Below, piece after piece: positions 45,835 through 54,523 of a stretch of 64,000 nucleotides of DNA (positions within the stretch are counted from its first letter, which is position 1; every line of letters starts with the position of its first letter). The notes beneath the pieces were generated by a model. The model was not told the DNA's origin. It worked only from the letters and a program-made list of their open reading frames with translations, and ran no database searches. Source of the DNA: Oceanitalea sp047302425 (GTDB taxonomy: Bacteria > Actinomycetota > Actinomycetes > Actinomycetales > Actinomycetaceae); contig NZ_CP154855.1 of assembly GCF_047302425.1 (NCBI RefSeq), positions 868,001-932,000 of the forward strand, read 5' to 3'. The position numbers and the translations under genes were made by a program.

Positions 45835-48800
45835 TCAGCGTGACGGTGCCGGCGCGTGCGACGTCCTGCGCCGGCGCACGAGGAGGAGGACCCCACCGGC
45901 GACGAGGGTGAGCGCGGCGAGCAGGACGGCCCACGGCTCCACGCCTGTGATCGGGAGGGCCCCGGCGTCAGGTGCGGCGCCGGGCGCCGTCGGACCGGCG
46001 TCGGCGTCCGGGGCGGGGGACGGCGTCTCGGACGGGGCCGGCGGGGCGGTGGGCTCCGGGTCCTCGGCTGGCGGGTCCGTCGGCTGGGCGTCGACCGTCA
46101 CGTGGTGGAGCATGACGGTGTTGTTCGTCGTCGTGCCGCTGCCGGCGTAGTCGTACGAGGAGTCCCCGGAGTTGTTGATCCGGAACCCGAAGCCGCCGGC
46201 CGTGTTCGCGCCCAGGGCGCCGGAGTCGTCCGTCCACGAGATGTCCACCTCGTTGGGCAGGCCCTGCTCGGTCTGCAGCGGGGTCCGCGCCGACTCGGTC
46301 GACCCCTGCACGCGCAGGGTGTCCCCGGTGGTCGAGACGGTGATCGTGCTCCTCGGCATGAACGCCGCGGTCCGCAGCGGCTCGGTCAGCGGCGTCTGCT
46401 CGTCGCCGTCGTACTCGTAGAGCGTCCACATCGTCGCGTTGGAGCCGCCGACGGGCGTGCGCTCCACCCGCAGCCCGTACCCGGTGCGGGAGGCCGGGTC
46501 GTACTTGACGTAGATGTCCATGTAGTGGCCGTTGCCGCCGAAGCCCTGGCCCTCGACCTTGCCGGTCGAGTACTCGAGCTCGAGGGACATGTCCTCGTAC
46601 CCGCCGTCCTGGCCGAAGACGAGCCTGGTCCCCGCGCTGCCGGAGTTGCTCTGCAGGCCCCAGATCCCGTCCGCGCCGTTGGTGCCGATGCCCCAGCCCC
46701 ACGGCACGGCCGTCCCGCTGACCCGGTCGAAGAACCAGCGGCCGGTCGTGGTCGTGTGGTCCTCGTGGGTGATGTGGACGTTCTTGAAGTCGGTGGACAG
46801 GGACGTCTCGGTGACGTCGTCGGCGGTGATCGGGCGCGTCGTGCGCACGGTGACGGGCTCGCCGGCGTCGCTGAACTCGTACGTCGGGGTGATGACCGCA
46901 CGCAGGTAGGACCCGACGTCGTACCTGCTCAGCGGGTACTCGGTGAACGGGTCGTCGATGAAGAAACCCGCCTCGTCGTTGCGCATGGTGCCGATGTGCA
47001 CGCCGTCGGTCGTGTCCGGCCCGCTCTCGCGGTACCAGTCGATGACCGAGGTGTCCCGGTAGCCCGGCTGGTCGAGCGTGTAGTCGAGCGACGCGACGTT
47101 CTCACCGACGGTGATCGCGGTGCCCGACACGACGGGCGCGTCGACCGGCACGGGGCGGATCCGCAGGGTCGCGCCGGCCGAGATGCCGCTCGGCAGGGTG
47201 GCCGTCGCGATCGTCTCGATGACCGCTGCGGTGTCGTTGGGCCGGGCGGTGAGGGTGAGGGTGCCGGTCGCGGGGTCGACGGTGCCGTCGAGAAGGCTCG
47301 TGTCGTAGTCCCACGTGACGTCGGCGAGGTCGACCGAGCCCACCGGGGCGGGCGCGGGGGTGAGGACGGCGGTGTTCCTCTCGCCGACCTCGTCGGAGTA
47401 CATCGTCTTGCCCGTGGCGCCGACGACGAAGCGGTAGGGCAGGTTCGCGTAGGGCGCCCACTCGGCGTCCAGCTGGCCCTTGGGGTCCCACCCGTCGTCG
47501 CCCTTGAGGAGGTTGTAGACGTTGTACTCGTCACCGACCTTGAAGGCGTTGAGCGCCTCGCCCTGCAGGGTCACCGAGGTCTGCGGCTCGGCCGGGCTGA
47601 TGACGAGCGGCTCGCCGTCGTCGCCGATCGTGTTGTTCGCGACGAAGTGCCGCGCGTCCTCGCGCACGACGTTCTCCCACTCGACGGACTCGATCCGGCC
47701 GGTGAACCGGGTGTCGAGGACGGCGAAGAGGGCGTTCGCGTCCGGTCCGATCGCGTTGGACTGCTTGGCGAGGAACAGGTCCGTGCTCGTCATCTGCGGC
47801 ATCCCGACCAGCGTGCTGCCGAGCACGGCGGTGAGGCCGCCCTCGTTGGCGCCGTTGAACGAGGGGTGGTTGCCGTAGAGGTGGAAGGTGCAGTTCTCGT
47901 AGACGACCGTGTCGCCGGAGAAGATCGCGTCGTCGGTCAGCTGGAAGAAGCTGTCGAGGAAGTAGGCGCGGACGGGCTCCAGGGTGTACATGAGGTTGAG
48001 GAAGCCGATGAAGCGCATGTTCTCGAAGTGCAGCCGGTCCGGTGCCCCGGTGCCGTGCGCGCGGGTGAGCACCTCCGCGTGGTTCTTCGAGTCCAGGCGC
48101 TTGTCGACGTTCTGGGAGGGGTCGCGCGGGTAGACGAGGTCTTCCTGCGCGTAGTTGCCGATGGTGATGTTCTCGGCGTGGAAGCCGGTGGAGATGCCCA
48201 GGGTGTACCAGCTGCCGTCCGCGCCCAGGCCGCTCTCCCCGCCCTCGCCGCGGTTGCCGGCGATGACCGTGTCCGTCGCGTCGTCCGTGAGGCCGAGGAA
48301 GGTGACGTCCTCGCCCAGGATGCTCAGGCCGATGTTCGGTCCCTCGATGACCCCGCCCTCGCGGTAGGTCTGGTCGGTCCAGTACACGCCGGGCGCGACG
48401 TAGACGGTCGTGCTCTCGGGCAGCGTGAGCTCCCGCTCGTCCGCGGAGAGCGTGCCGAGGGTCTGCAGCGACGCCGCGACGTAGGGGTTCTCCAGCTCCT
48501 CCGGGGAGGCGTAGGCGTTGAGCAGGCGGTGGGTCTCGTCGACCTGGACCCACTTCGCGTACAGCGTCGTGGGGGCGTCCACGGTGCCGTTGAGGAAGTC
48601 CCACATGTGGGCGCTGGCGGCCGCGTCGGTGTACCAGCCCACGAACACCCACCCGTCCCTCGTCGGCCGCTCCGGGGCCGCGACGGTGTCCCCGGCCTCG
48701 ACCTGCTGGGTGGGCACCGGGGTGCCGCCGGCGGAGTCGAAGGTGACGGTCACCTCGGCGTCCGGGGCGGCGTCGGCGACGACGGGCGGGGGCGCCGCGG

Positions 48801-48891
48801 TGGCGGCGGGCGCGGCCGCCGGCGCACCGCCCAGGACGGACAGCCCGACGGTGAGGGCGAGCGTGATGCTGAGAGCTAGCTGGTTCCGCAC
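45835..48891 (-). CDS. LPXTG-anchored secreted beta-helix protein (pectinesterase-like) with a Listeria-Bacteroides repeat
   Basis: From GTG 48891, AAGGAG upstream, the protein is 1018 residues. A signal peptide (VRNQLALSITLALTVGLSVL) is followed by an Ala/Pro-rich stretch and one Listeria-Bacteroides repeat (VTFDSAGGTPVP to TTLYAKWV). Residues about 130-470 look like a right-handed beta-helix of the pectinesterase/pectate-lyase kind (YVAPGVYW, AENITIGNYA, FFQLTDDAIFSGDTVVYENC). A beta-sandwich/laminin-G-like part and a Pro/Glu/Thr-rich linker follow. The C-terminus has LPITG (979-983), a hydrophobic helix and RRRR, a sortase-anchoring signal. Pectin or other polysaccharide is a plausible substrate; catalytic residues were not identified. 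Confidence 0.8.
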   Translation of the reverse strand: MRNQLALSITLALTVGLSVLGGAPAAAPAATAAPPPVVADAAPDAEVTVTFDSAGGTPVPTQQVEAGDTVAAPERPTRDGWVFVGWYTDAAASAHMWDFLNGTVDAPTTLYAKWVQVDETHRLLNAYASPEELENPYVAASLQTLGTLSADERELTLPESTTVYVAPGVYWTDQTYREGGVIEGPNIGLSILGEDVTFLGLTDDATDTVIAGNRGEGGESGLGADGSWYTLGISTGFHAENITIGNYAQEDLVYPRDPSQNVDKRLDSKNHAEVLTRAHGTGAPDRLHFENMRFIGFLNLMYTLEPVRAYFLDSFFQLTDDAIFSGDTVVYENCTFHLYGNHPSFNGANEGGLTAVLGSTLVGMPQMTSTDLFLAKQSNAIGPDANALFAVLDTRFTGRIESVEWENVVREDARHFVANNTIGDDGEPLVISPAEPQTSVTLQGEALNAFKVGDEYNVYNLLKGDDGWDPKGQLDAEWAPYANLPYRFVVGATGKTMYSDEVGERNTAVLTPAPAPVGSVDLADVTWDYDTSLLDGTVDPATGTLTLTARPNDTAAVIETIATATLPSGISAGATLRIRPVPVDAPVVSGTAITVGENVASLDYTLDQPGYRDTSVIDWYRESGPDTTDGVHIGTMRNDEAGFFIDDPFTEYPLSRYDVGSYLRAVITPTYEFSDAGEPVTVRTTRPITADDVTETSLSTDFKNVHITHEDHTTTTGRWFFDRVSGTAVPWGWGIGTNGADGIWGLQSNSGSAGTRLVFGQDGGYEDMSLELEYSTGKVEGQGFGGNGHYMDIYVKYDPASRTGYGLRVERTPVGGSNATMWTLYEYDGDEQTPLTEPLRTAAFMPRSTITVSTTGDTLRVQGSTESARTPLQTEQGLPNEVDISWTDDSGALGANTAGGFGFRINNSGDSSYDYAGSGTTTNNTVMLHHVTVDAQPTDPPAEDPEPTAPPAPSETPSPAPDADAGPTAPGAAPDAGALPITGVEPWAVLLAALTLVAGGVLLLVRRRRTSHAPAPSR

Positions 48892-48911
48892 TGTGCACTC
48901 CTTCGTGCTGT

Positions 48912-48923
48912 GAAAACGTTTCC
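48912..48923 (-). promoter_or_regulatory. LacI-family-type operator of the LPXTG gene
   Basis: GAAAACGTTTCC is a ten-of-twelve palindrome around the central CG, as in sites of LacI-family sugar repressors. It lies between a likely -10 (TAGTTT on the minus strand, 48942-48947) and the ribosome binding site, where binding would block transcription. No LacI-type gene is in the window. Confidence 0.6.
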
Positions 48924-49077
48924 CCTGGACGTTCGGAGTGGAAACTAGCACAGTCCGTTCATCGGCCACCGGCATACCGGACGGCGGTCTTCGTGCAGCG
49001 ACGCGCAGCGGTCGCCCGGGACACACCGCCGCGACACGCCGCCGTCCTCACGCGCTGCCGCCGCCCGGTCACCGACG

Positions 49078-50358
49078 ATGGAGCAGATGACGACGACGGT
49101 CCACCCCCGGGTGAGCGGCCCGGCCCGCAGCGCACCCCGGCTCCCCGAGGCCTGGCTGCGTGCCACCCTGGCGGGCATCGAGGCCGCCGTCATCAGCTGG
49201 CTCCTTGTCGTCGTGCCCACCGTGGCCACCTACGTCGCGACCGCCGCCGCACCGCTCCTGGGCGAGGCGAGCTGGAACGACGCAGCCGTCATCGGCACCG
49301 GCGTGTGGCTCCTGGGCCACGGCGCGGCCATCGACGTCGCCGACGTCGGCGTCGTCTCGCTGGCCCCCCTCGGCACGAGCCTCGTCAGCGCCGCGCTCCT
49401 CTACGGCGGGGCGCGCCGCGCGCGGCTGCGCCGGCCGGCCACCGCCGCCTTCTCGCTCACCGGCTTCGTGCTCACCGTCCTCGGCCTCTCCGCGGTGGTG
49501 CCCGGGCCCGCCGGCCGGCCCACGATCGCGCTCGGTGCCCTCGTCATCGGCTCGGGCGCACTGCTGCTGGCGCTGTGGCGGGCCCGCACGCCGCGCCCCG
49601 CGTGGTGGCTGCGGCTGCGCGAGGTCACGCCGGACTGGGCTCTCGCGGGGGTCCGTGGCGCCTGGGCCGCCCTCGCCGCGCTGCTCGCCCTCGCCGTCCT
49701 CGTCCTCGCCGTCGGGCTGGTCAGCGGCATCGTCACGGTCCTCGAGCTCCACGAGGAGCTCGCTCCCGGGCGGCTGGGCACCGTCGTCCTGCTCCTCGGC
49801 CAGCTCGCCTACCTGCCGACGATGGTCGTGTGGTCACTGGCCTGGCTGGCCGGCCCCGGCTTCGTCGTCGGCCAGGGCACGCTCTTCTCCCCGCACGAGG
49901 TCGTCACGGCCCCGCTGCCCGCCTTCCCCGTGCTCGGCATCCTGCCCGAGCCCGGGGCACCGGGCCTCGGGCTCGTCGTCCTCGTGCCCGTCCTCGTCGG
50001 CGCCGCCGTCGGGGCGTGGCTGCACCGCAGCCGCTTCCAGGAGCGGTGGTGGCAGGCGGCGCTCAGCGGCGTCGTCGCCGCGGGGGCCGTGGCCCTCCTC
50101 GGCGCGCTCCTCGCCGTCGTCGCCTCCGGCAGCATCGGCCCGGGCCGGCTCGCCACGGTCGGCGTCTCCGCCCCCGCCCTCGCCGGCGCGCTCGCCTGGC
50201 AGACCGGCGTGGGCGCCGTCGTCGTCCTCCTTCTCCTGCACCCGCAGGTGCACGCCGCCGTGCGCCGCGGCTACCGCGCCGTCCGCGACAGGGGCCGCAC
50301 GGACGACGACGGCGGCGCAGGCTCCGCGCCCACGCCGCCGTCCGAGTCGCCCGAGTAG
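49078..50358 (+). CDS. DUF6350 membrane protein
   Basis: The 426-residue protein has about ten hydrophobic helices and the actinobacterial DUF6350 pattern (WLRATLAGIEAAVISWLLVV, PGFVVGQGTLFSPHEV, LPAFPVLGILPEPG). Members sometimes carry a cell-division label, but evidence is thin. A second ATG at 49087 is an equally good start. It commonly precedes purN-purH in related genomes, as it does here with two minus-strand genes between. The stop is one base from the convergent PfpI-like gene's stop. Confidence 0.75.
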   Translation: MEQMTTTVHPRVSGPARSAPRLPEAWLRATLAGIEAAVISWLLVVVPTVATYVATAAAPLLGEASWNDAAVIGTGVWLLGHGAAIDVADVGVVSLAPLGTSLVSAALLYGGARRARLRRPATAAFSLTGFVLTVLGLSAVVPGPAGRPTIALGALVIGSGALLLALWRARTPRPAWWLRLREVTPDWALAGVRGAWAALAALLALAVLVLAVGLVSGIVTVLELHEELAPGRLGTVVLLLGQLAYLPTMVVWSLAWLAGPGFVVGQGTLFSPHEVVTAPLPAFPVLGILPEPGAPGLGLVVLVPVLVGAAVGAWLHRSRFQERWWQAALSGVVAAGAVALLGALLAVVASGSIGPGRLATVGVSAPALAGALAWQTGVGAVVVLLLLHPQVHAAVRRGYRAVRDRGRTDDDGGAGSAPTPPSESPE

Positions 50359-50359
50359 G

Positions 50360-50908
50360 TCAGGCCGTCTGACCCTCGTGCTCGCCCTCGCCGATCTCCT
50401 CGACGAGCTTGTCGCAGAAGGCCGGCAGGTCGTCGGGGGTGCGGCTGGAGACGAGCCCGGCGTCGACGACGACCTCCTCGTCCACCCAGGTCGCCCCGGC
50501 GTTGATGAGGTCGGTGCGCAGGCTCGGGTAGGACGTGAGCGTGCGGCCCTGGAGCACGTCGGCGTCGGTGAGGATCCAGCCGCCGTGGCAGATGACGCCC
50601 ACGGGCTTGTGCTGGTTGAAGATCTCCCGCACGAACGCGACGGCGGACTCGTCCATCCGCAGCTTGTCGCCGTTGACCACGCCGCCGGGCAGGACGAGGG
50701 CGTGGAACTGGTCGGGCGTCGCGTCGGCGGTGGTGAGGTCCACCTGCTGCTCGTGACCGTTCTTGCCGGTGATCGAGCCCGACTCGGGGGAGACGAGCAC
50801 GGCCTTGGCGCCCTGGGACGTCACGGCCTCCCAGGGCACGGTGAGCTCGGAGTCCTCGAAGCCGTTGGTCGAGAGGAACGCGACGGTCTTGTTCGTCAGC
50901 TGGGCCAT
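50360..50908 (-). CDS. PfpI/DJ-1-type protein
   Basis: The 182-residue protein has the PfpI fold: AFLSTNGFEDSELTVPWEA with the conserved Glu, LVLPGGVVNGD, and the nucleophile elbow VICHGGWIL with cysteine followed by histidine. PfpI members are annotated as proteases, deglycases or general stress proteins. Here the exact activity is unknown. Cytosolic. The ATG at 50908 follows AAGGAGGC on the minus strand. Confidence 0.88.
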   Translation of the reverse strand: MAQLTNKTVAFLSTNGFEDSELTVPWEAVTSQGAKAVLVSPESGSITGKNGHEQQVDLTTADATPDQFHALVLPGGVVNGDKLRMDESAVAFVREIFNQHKPVGVICHGGWILTDADVLQGRTLTSYPSLRTDLINAGATWVDEEVVVDAGLVSSRTPDDLPAFCDKLVEEIGEGEHEGQTA

Positions 50909-50981
50909 GGGTGTGCCTCCTTGGGGTACGGGGTTCGCCGTCCACGCTAGGAGCGTTCGCGTGATCGCGCTTCCCGAGGCG

Positions 50982-51401
50982 TCAGCGCGAGAGGTCGAGG
51001 AGCATCCGCTGCGCGCGCTCCTCCAGCCCGCTGAGGCAGGCCGCCTCCGCCCGGTGCGTCAGGGCCCGGTCGAGGCAGGCGTGGAAGTCGGCGTAGACCG
51101 GCCACAGCGCGGCCTGGACGCCGGTGAGGACGACCATCGCGGCTGCGATCCCCAGGCCCACGACCACGAGCACGAGCAGCGCGCCGCCCATGCGGGCGCG
51201 GCGCATCCGCACGAGACCGACGGCCCCGAGCACGATGGCGACGAGCGCGAGCAGCCCCGGCACGAGCGGCAGCGGCCACGGCGCGCGGGTCAGGGAGAGC
51301 CACAGCCCGGCGAGCAGGACGACGCAGAACCACAGGACCGGGCGGGTCGCGGCACGCGCCGCCGCCTCGTCCGGTGGCGTGGCGGCCTGGTCGCGGGACA
51401 T
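50982..51401 (-). CDS. Three-span membrane protein, unknown function
   Basis: The 139-residue protein (MSRDQAATPPDEAAARA) has hydrophobic segments at about 22-38, 45-63 and 72-95, then a soluble C-terminus with two cysteines (DFHACLDR, EAACLSGL). I do not recognise it. An AAGACT box about seven bases upstream of its ATG suggests a leaderless start; it is divergent from purN with 38 bases between start codons. Confidence 0.6.
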   Translation of the reverse strand: MSRDQAATPPDEAAARAATRPVLWFCVVLLAGLWLSLTRAPWPLPLVPGLLALVAIVLGAVGLVRMRRARMGGALLVLVVVGLGIAAAMVVLTGVQAALWPVYADFHACLDRALTHRAEAACLSGLEERAQRMLLDLSR

Positions 51402-51427
51402 GGGCCCAGTCTTCCATCCCGGACCAC

Positions 51428-51433
51428 TACCCT
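51428..51433 (+). promoter_or_regulatory. -10 box of purN, leaderless
   Basis: TACCCT ends six bases before the GTG at 51440. Confidence 0.55.
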
Positions 51434-51439
51434 CGGCAC

Positions 51440-52048
51440 GTGCCCACACGAGTCGTCGTCCTCATCTCCGGCGGGGGATCGAACCTCGCCGCCCTCCTCG
51501 ACGCGTCCCGCGACCCGGACTACGGGGTCGAGGTCGTGGCCGTGGGCGCGGACCGGCCCTCGGCCGGTGGGCTGGCCCTGGCCGAGCAGGCGGGGATCCC
51601 CACCTTCGTCGAGCGGCTCGGCGACCACCCCGACCGGGAGTCCTGGGACCGGGCGCTGACCGCGGCCGTCACCGCGGCGGAGCCGGACCTCGTCGTCTCC
51701 GCCGGCTTCCTCAAGCTGTGCGGCCACCACTTCCTCGCGCGCTTCGGCGGGCGCTACGTCAACACCCACAACTCCCTGCTGCCGGCCTTCGCGGGCATCA
51801 ACGGTCCGCGGGACGCCCTGGAGTACGGGGTGAAGATCGCCGGGGCCACTCTCTTCGTCGTCGACGAGGGCGTGGACACCGGCGCGATCGTCGCCCAGGT
51901 GGCCGTCCCCGTCCACGACGACGACACGGTCGAGACGCTGACTGAGCGGATCAAGGTCGCCGAGCGCGCCCAGCTCGTCGAGCAGGTCGGGCGCCTGGCC
52001 CGCCGGCCGTGGCGGGTCGAGGGCCGCCGCGTCGTCGTCGATGACTGA
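51440..52048 (+). CDS. purN: Phosphoribosylglycinamide formyltransferase (GART)
   Basis: The 202-residue enzyme adds a formyl group from 10-formyl-THF to GAR in purine synthesis. It begins VPTRVVVLISGGGSNLAALL. VVSAGFLKLCG and the loop YVNTHNSLLPAF carry the catalytic Asn and His; the usual Pro after His is Asn. VDEGVDTGAIV carries the catalytic Asp. The following SAP-domain gene overlaps its end by eight bases, and purH follows, giving a purine cluster. Confidence 0.94.
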   Translation: MPTRVVVLISGGGSNLAALLDASRDPDYGVEVVAVGADRPSAGGLALAEQAGIPTFVERLGDHPDRESWDRALTAAVTAAEPDLVVSAGFLKLCGHHFLARFGGRYVNTHNSLLPAFAGINGPRDALEYGVKIAGATLFVVDEGVDTGAIVAQVAVPVHDDDTVETLTERIKVAERAQLVEQVGRLARRPWRVEGRRVVVDD

Positions 52049-52583
52049 GCGGCCGCTCCTCACGGAGGTGCGCAGTGGGGCCGAGCTGCGCCGCTGGTAC
52101 TGGCTGCGGGCCGAGCTCCAGGAGCTTGCTGCCGCGCTCGGTGTGTCTCGCGGCGGCGGCAAGGCCGAGCTGGTGGAGCGGCTGGCCGCCGCCCTCGACG
52201 GTGAGGTGGTGCCCGCGCCCGCCCCGCGCCGGGCCGCGGCGCGGCAGCTCGCCGCGCCCGTCGGGCCTGGGACCGTCATTCCTCCGGGTCAGCGGTGCAG
52301 CCAGGTGCTGCGGCACTTCTTCACCGAGGTGGTCGGCGCGGGCTTCCGCTTCGACGAGCACATGCGCGAGTTCATCGCCAACGGCGAGGGCCGCACGCTT
52401 GCCGAGGCCGTGGAGCACTGGCACCGGACACGCGGGCTGCCGCCCAACCAGATCGGGGAGCAGTTCGAGTACAACCGCTTCACCCGGGCGTGGTTCGCCG
52501 CGCACCCGGGCGGCACGCGCGAGCAGTGCCAGGAGGCGTGGTGGGCGCACCGCTCCCTGCCCGCCGAACGTCGCAGCCCCTGA
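52041..52583 (+). CDS. SAP-domain protein, DUF6434-like
   Basis: The 180-residue protein has an N-terminal SAP-like motif (AELRRWYWLRAELQELAAAL, GKAELVERLAAAL) of the kind that binds nucleic acid, an Ala/Pro-rich linker, and a C-terminal domain (GFRFDEHMREFIANGEGRTL, QFEYNRFTRAWFAAHPGG) like that of DUF6434 proteins. A DNA- or RNA-binding role is inferred from the SAP part alone. It overlaps purN and ends about 20 bases before the ZTP riboswitch. Confidence 0.7.
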   Translation: MTERPLLTEVRSGAELRRWYWLRAELQELAAALGVSRGGGKAELVERLAAALDGEVVPAPAPRRAAARQLAAPVGPGTVIPPGQRCSQVLRHFFTEVVGAGFRFDEHMREFIANGEGRTLAEAVEHWHRTRGLPPNQIGEQFEYNRFTRAWFAAHPGGTREQCQEAWWAHRSLPAERRSP

Positions 52584-52605
52584 GCGGCGCCCGGTAGACT
52601 CGGCC

Positions 52606-52690
52606 CCGGCCGTGACTGGCGCAGAGGTGGAGTCACCACCGGGAAGCGGCCGGAAGTCCCCTGCAGGGTGCCGCCCGCCTGGGTGCCCGG
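52606..52690 (+). ncRNA. ZTP (pfl) riboswitch upstream of purH
   Basis: The sequence has the pfl consensus: GGCCGTGACTGGCGCAGAGG, TGGAGTCACCACCGGGAAGC and, after a variable stem, CCGCCTGGG-like CGCCTGGGTGCC. ZTP riboswitches sense Z nucleotides (AICAR mono- or triphosphate), which accumulate when 10-formyl-THF is short. PurH uses AICAR, so the ligand is the next gene's substrate. The element ends about 30 bases before purH. Confidence 0.93.
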
Positions 52691-52711
52691 GTCCGATCCA
52701 ACGAACCCAGG
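52678..52711 (+). promoter_or_regulatory. Alternative pairing that may hide the purH ribosome binding site
   Basis: CCTGGGT (52678-52684), part of the riboswitch's conserved 3' element, is the exact complement of ACCCAGG (52705-52711), which includes the first half of the CCAGGAG Shine-Dalgarno sequence. When the ligand is absent the pairing would block translation. When the aptamer folds, the site would be free. This is inference from complementarity. Confidence 0.5.
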
Positions 52712-52720
52712 AGTGACCTC

Positions 52721-54289
52721 GTGACCGATACGCGTCCCGTCCGCCGCGCCCTCGTCTCCGTCTACGACAAGACGGGGCTCGAGCCCCTCGCCCAGGCGCT
52801 GCACGCCGCCGGCGTGGAGATCGTCTCCACCGGCTCCACCGCCCGCACCATCGCCGCCGCCGGCGTCCCCGTGACACCGGTGGAGGAGGTGACCGGCTTC
52901 CCCGAGTGCCTCGACGGCCGGGTCAAGACCCTCCACCCGCGCGTCCACGCCGGGATCCTCGCCGACCTGCGCAAGGACGCCCACGTCAGCGAGCTCGCCG
53001 AGCTCGGCGTCGCGCCCTTCGAGCTCGTCGTCGTCAACCTCTACCCCTTCACCGACACCGTCGCGTCCGGCGCCGCACCGGACGAGTGCGTCGAGCAGAT
53101 CGACATCGGCGGGCCGACGATGGTCCGCGCCGCCGCGAAGAACCACGCGAGCGTCGCCGTCGTCGTCGACCCGGCGGGCTACGACGACGTCGCCGCAGCC
53201 GTCGCGGCCGGTGGCTTCACCCTCAAGCAGCGGCGCCGGCTCGCGGCCGCCGCGTTCCGGCACACGGCCGACTACGACGTCGCCGTCGCGTCGTGGATGG
53301 GCAGCGTCGTCGCGCCCGACGACGAGAGCCGCTTCCCGGCCTGGGTCGGTGCCACGTGGCAGCGTGCCGAGGTGCTGCGCTACGGCGAGAACCCGCACCA
53401 GGCCGCGGCGCTCTACCGCTCCGGGCAGCCGGGCCTGGCGCAGGCCGAGCAGCTGCACGGCAAGGCGATGAGCTACAACAACTACGTCGACGCCGACGCC
53501 GCCTGGCGCGCCGCCCACGACCACGCCGACCCGGCCGTGGCGATCATCAAGCACGCCAACCCCTGCGGCATCGCCGTGGGCGCGACCATCGCCGCCGCGC
53601 ACGCCGCGGCGCACGCCTGCGACCCGGTGTCCGCCTTCGGTGGCGTCATCGCGGCCAACCGACCGATCACGGCCGAGGCCGCCGCGCAGATCGCCCCGGT
53701 CTTCACCGAGGTCGTCGTCGCGCCGGCCTTCGAGCCGGAGGCGGTGGAGATCCTCACCGCGAAGAAGAACATCCGTCTCCTCGTCGTCCCCGAGGCAGGG
53801 ACGAGCGGCGTCGAGATGCGCCCGATCAGCGGCGGCCTGCTGCTCCAGGCGACCGACCGGGTGGACGCGCCCGGCGACGACCCGAGCGGCTGGACCCTCG
53901 CCGCCGGCGAGCCCGCCGACGACGCGACGCTCTCCGACCTCGTCTTCGCGTGGCGCTCGGTGCGCGCCGTGCGGTCCAACGCCATCCTCCTCGCCGCCGG
54001 TGGCGCGAGCGTGGGCGTGGGCATGGGGCAGGTCAACCGGGTGGACTCCTGCCGCCTCGCGGTCGAGCGGGCCAACCCGCTGGGGGAGGGGCGCGAGCGC
54101 GCCCGCGGCGCCGTCGCGGCCTCCGACGCGTTCTTCCCCTTCGCCGATGGCCTCCAGGTGCTGCTCGACGCCGGCGTGCGCGCCGTCGTCCAGCCCGGCG
54201 GCTCGATCCGCGACGAGGAGGTCGTCGCGGCCGCTCAGGCCGCCGGCGTGACGATGTACCTCACCGGCACCCGCCACTTCGCCCACTGA
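52721..54289 (+). CDS. purH: Bifunctional AICAR transformylase/IMP cyclohydrolase
   Basis: The 522-residue enzyme performs the last two steps to IMP. The N-terminal cyclohydrolase (about residues 1-200) has ALVSVYDKTGLEPLA, STGSTARTI and GRVKTLHPRVHAGIL. The C-terminal transformylase has RYGENPHQAAALYR, KAMSYNNYVD, AIIKHANPCGIAVG with the catalytic Lys-His, and SDAFFPFADG. Start GTG 52721 is eight bases after AGGAG. Control by the ZTP riboswitch is evident. Downstream is repeat locus E. Confidence 0.97.
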   Translation: MTDTRPVRRALVSVYDKTGLEPLAQALHAAGVEIVSTGSTARTIAAAGVPVTPVEEVTGFPECLDGRVKTLHPRVHAGILADLRKDAHVSELAELGVAPFELVVVNLYPFTDTVASGAAPDECVEQIDIGGPTMVRAAAKNHASVAVVVDPAGYDDVAAAVAAGGFTLKQRRRLAAAAFRHTADYDVAVASWMGSVVAPDDESRFPAWVGATWQRAEVLRYGENPHQAAALYRSGQPGLAQAEQLHGKAMSYNNYVDADAAWRAAHDHADPAVAIIKHANPCGIAVGATIAAAHAAAHACDPVSAFGGVIAANRPITAEAAAQIAPVFTEVVVAPAFEPEAVEILTAKKNIRLLVVPEAGTSGVEMRPISGGLLLQATDRVDAPGDDPSGWTLAAGEPADDATLSDLVFAWRSVRAVRSNAILLAAGGASVGVGMGQVNRVDSCRLAVERANPLGEGRERARGAVAASDAFFPFADGLQVLLDAGVRAVVQPGGSIRDEEVVAAAQAAGVTMYLTGTRHFAH

Positions 54290-54337
54290 CGTGGGGCGGC
54301 GGCCGGTCCGCCCGGCCGCCGCCGCCATAACCTCCGT

Positions 54338-54472
54338 CGCCGACAGCCGACTTGTTCCGGCGGGCTCCTCGTCCGTCACGACGCGGGGTTGTCGACGCGA
54401 GAGGAGCCCGGAACAACTCTGCTGTCGGCGCGGGCGGCTGGAGGGAGGGCTGGAATAACTCTGCTGTCGGCG
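54338..54472. repeat. Three CGCCGACAGC-family repeats with a long outer inverted repeat (locus E)
   Basis: E1 CGCCGACAGC then CGACTTGTTCC (54338-54358) is inverted to E2 GGAACAACTCT then GCTGTCGGCG (54410-54430). The intervening DNA adds CGGGCTCCTC (54361-54370) and GAGGAGCCCG (54401-54410), extending the stem. A third copy E3 GGAATAACTCT then GCTGTCGGCG (54452-54472) repeats the E2 orientation. The junction lies between convergent purH and the FAD oxidoreductase and holds no other feature. Confidence 0.9.
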
Positions 54473-54523
54473 CGAGGGGAACGGGAGGCCCGACGGCGAG
54501 CGGGGGACCGGGGCGGCCTCGCG

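Noticed and set aside
48912..48923. Catabolite-response element of the Firmicute CcpA type
   Set aside because: The palindrome is similar, but CcpA-HPr control is not an actinobacterial system; a LacI-family local repressor is the simpler reading.
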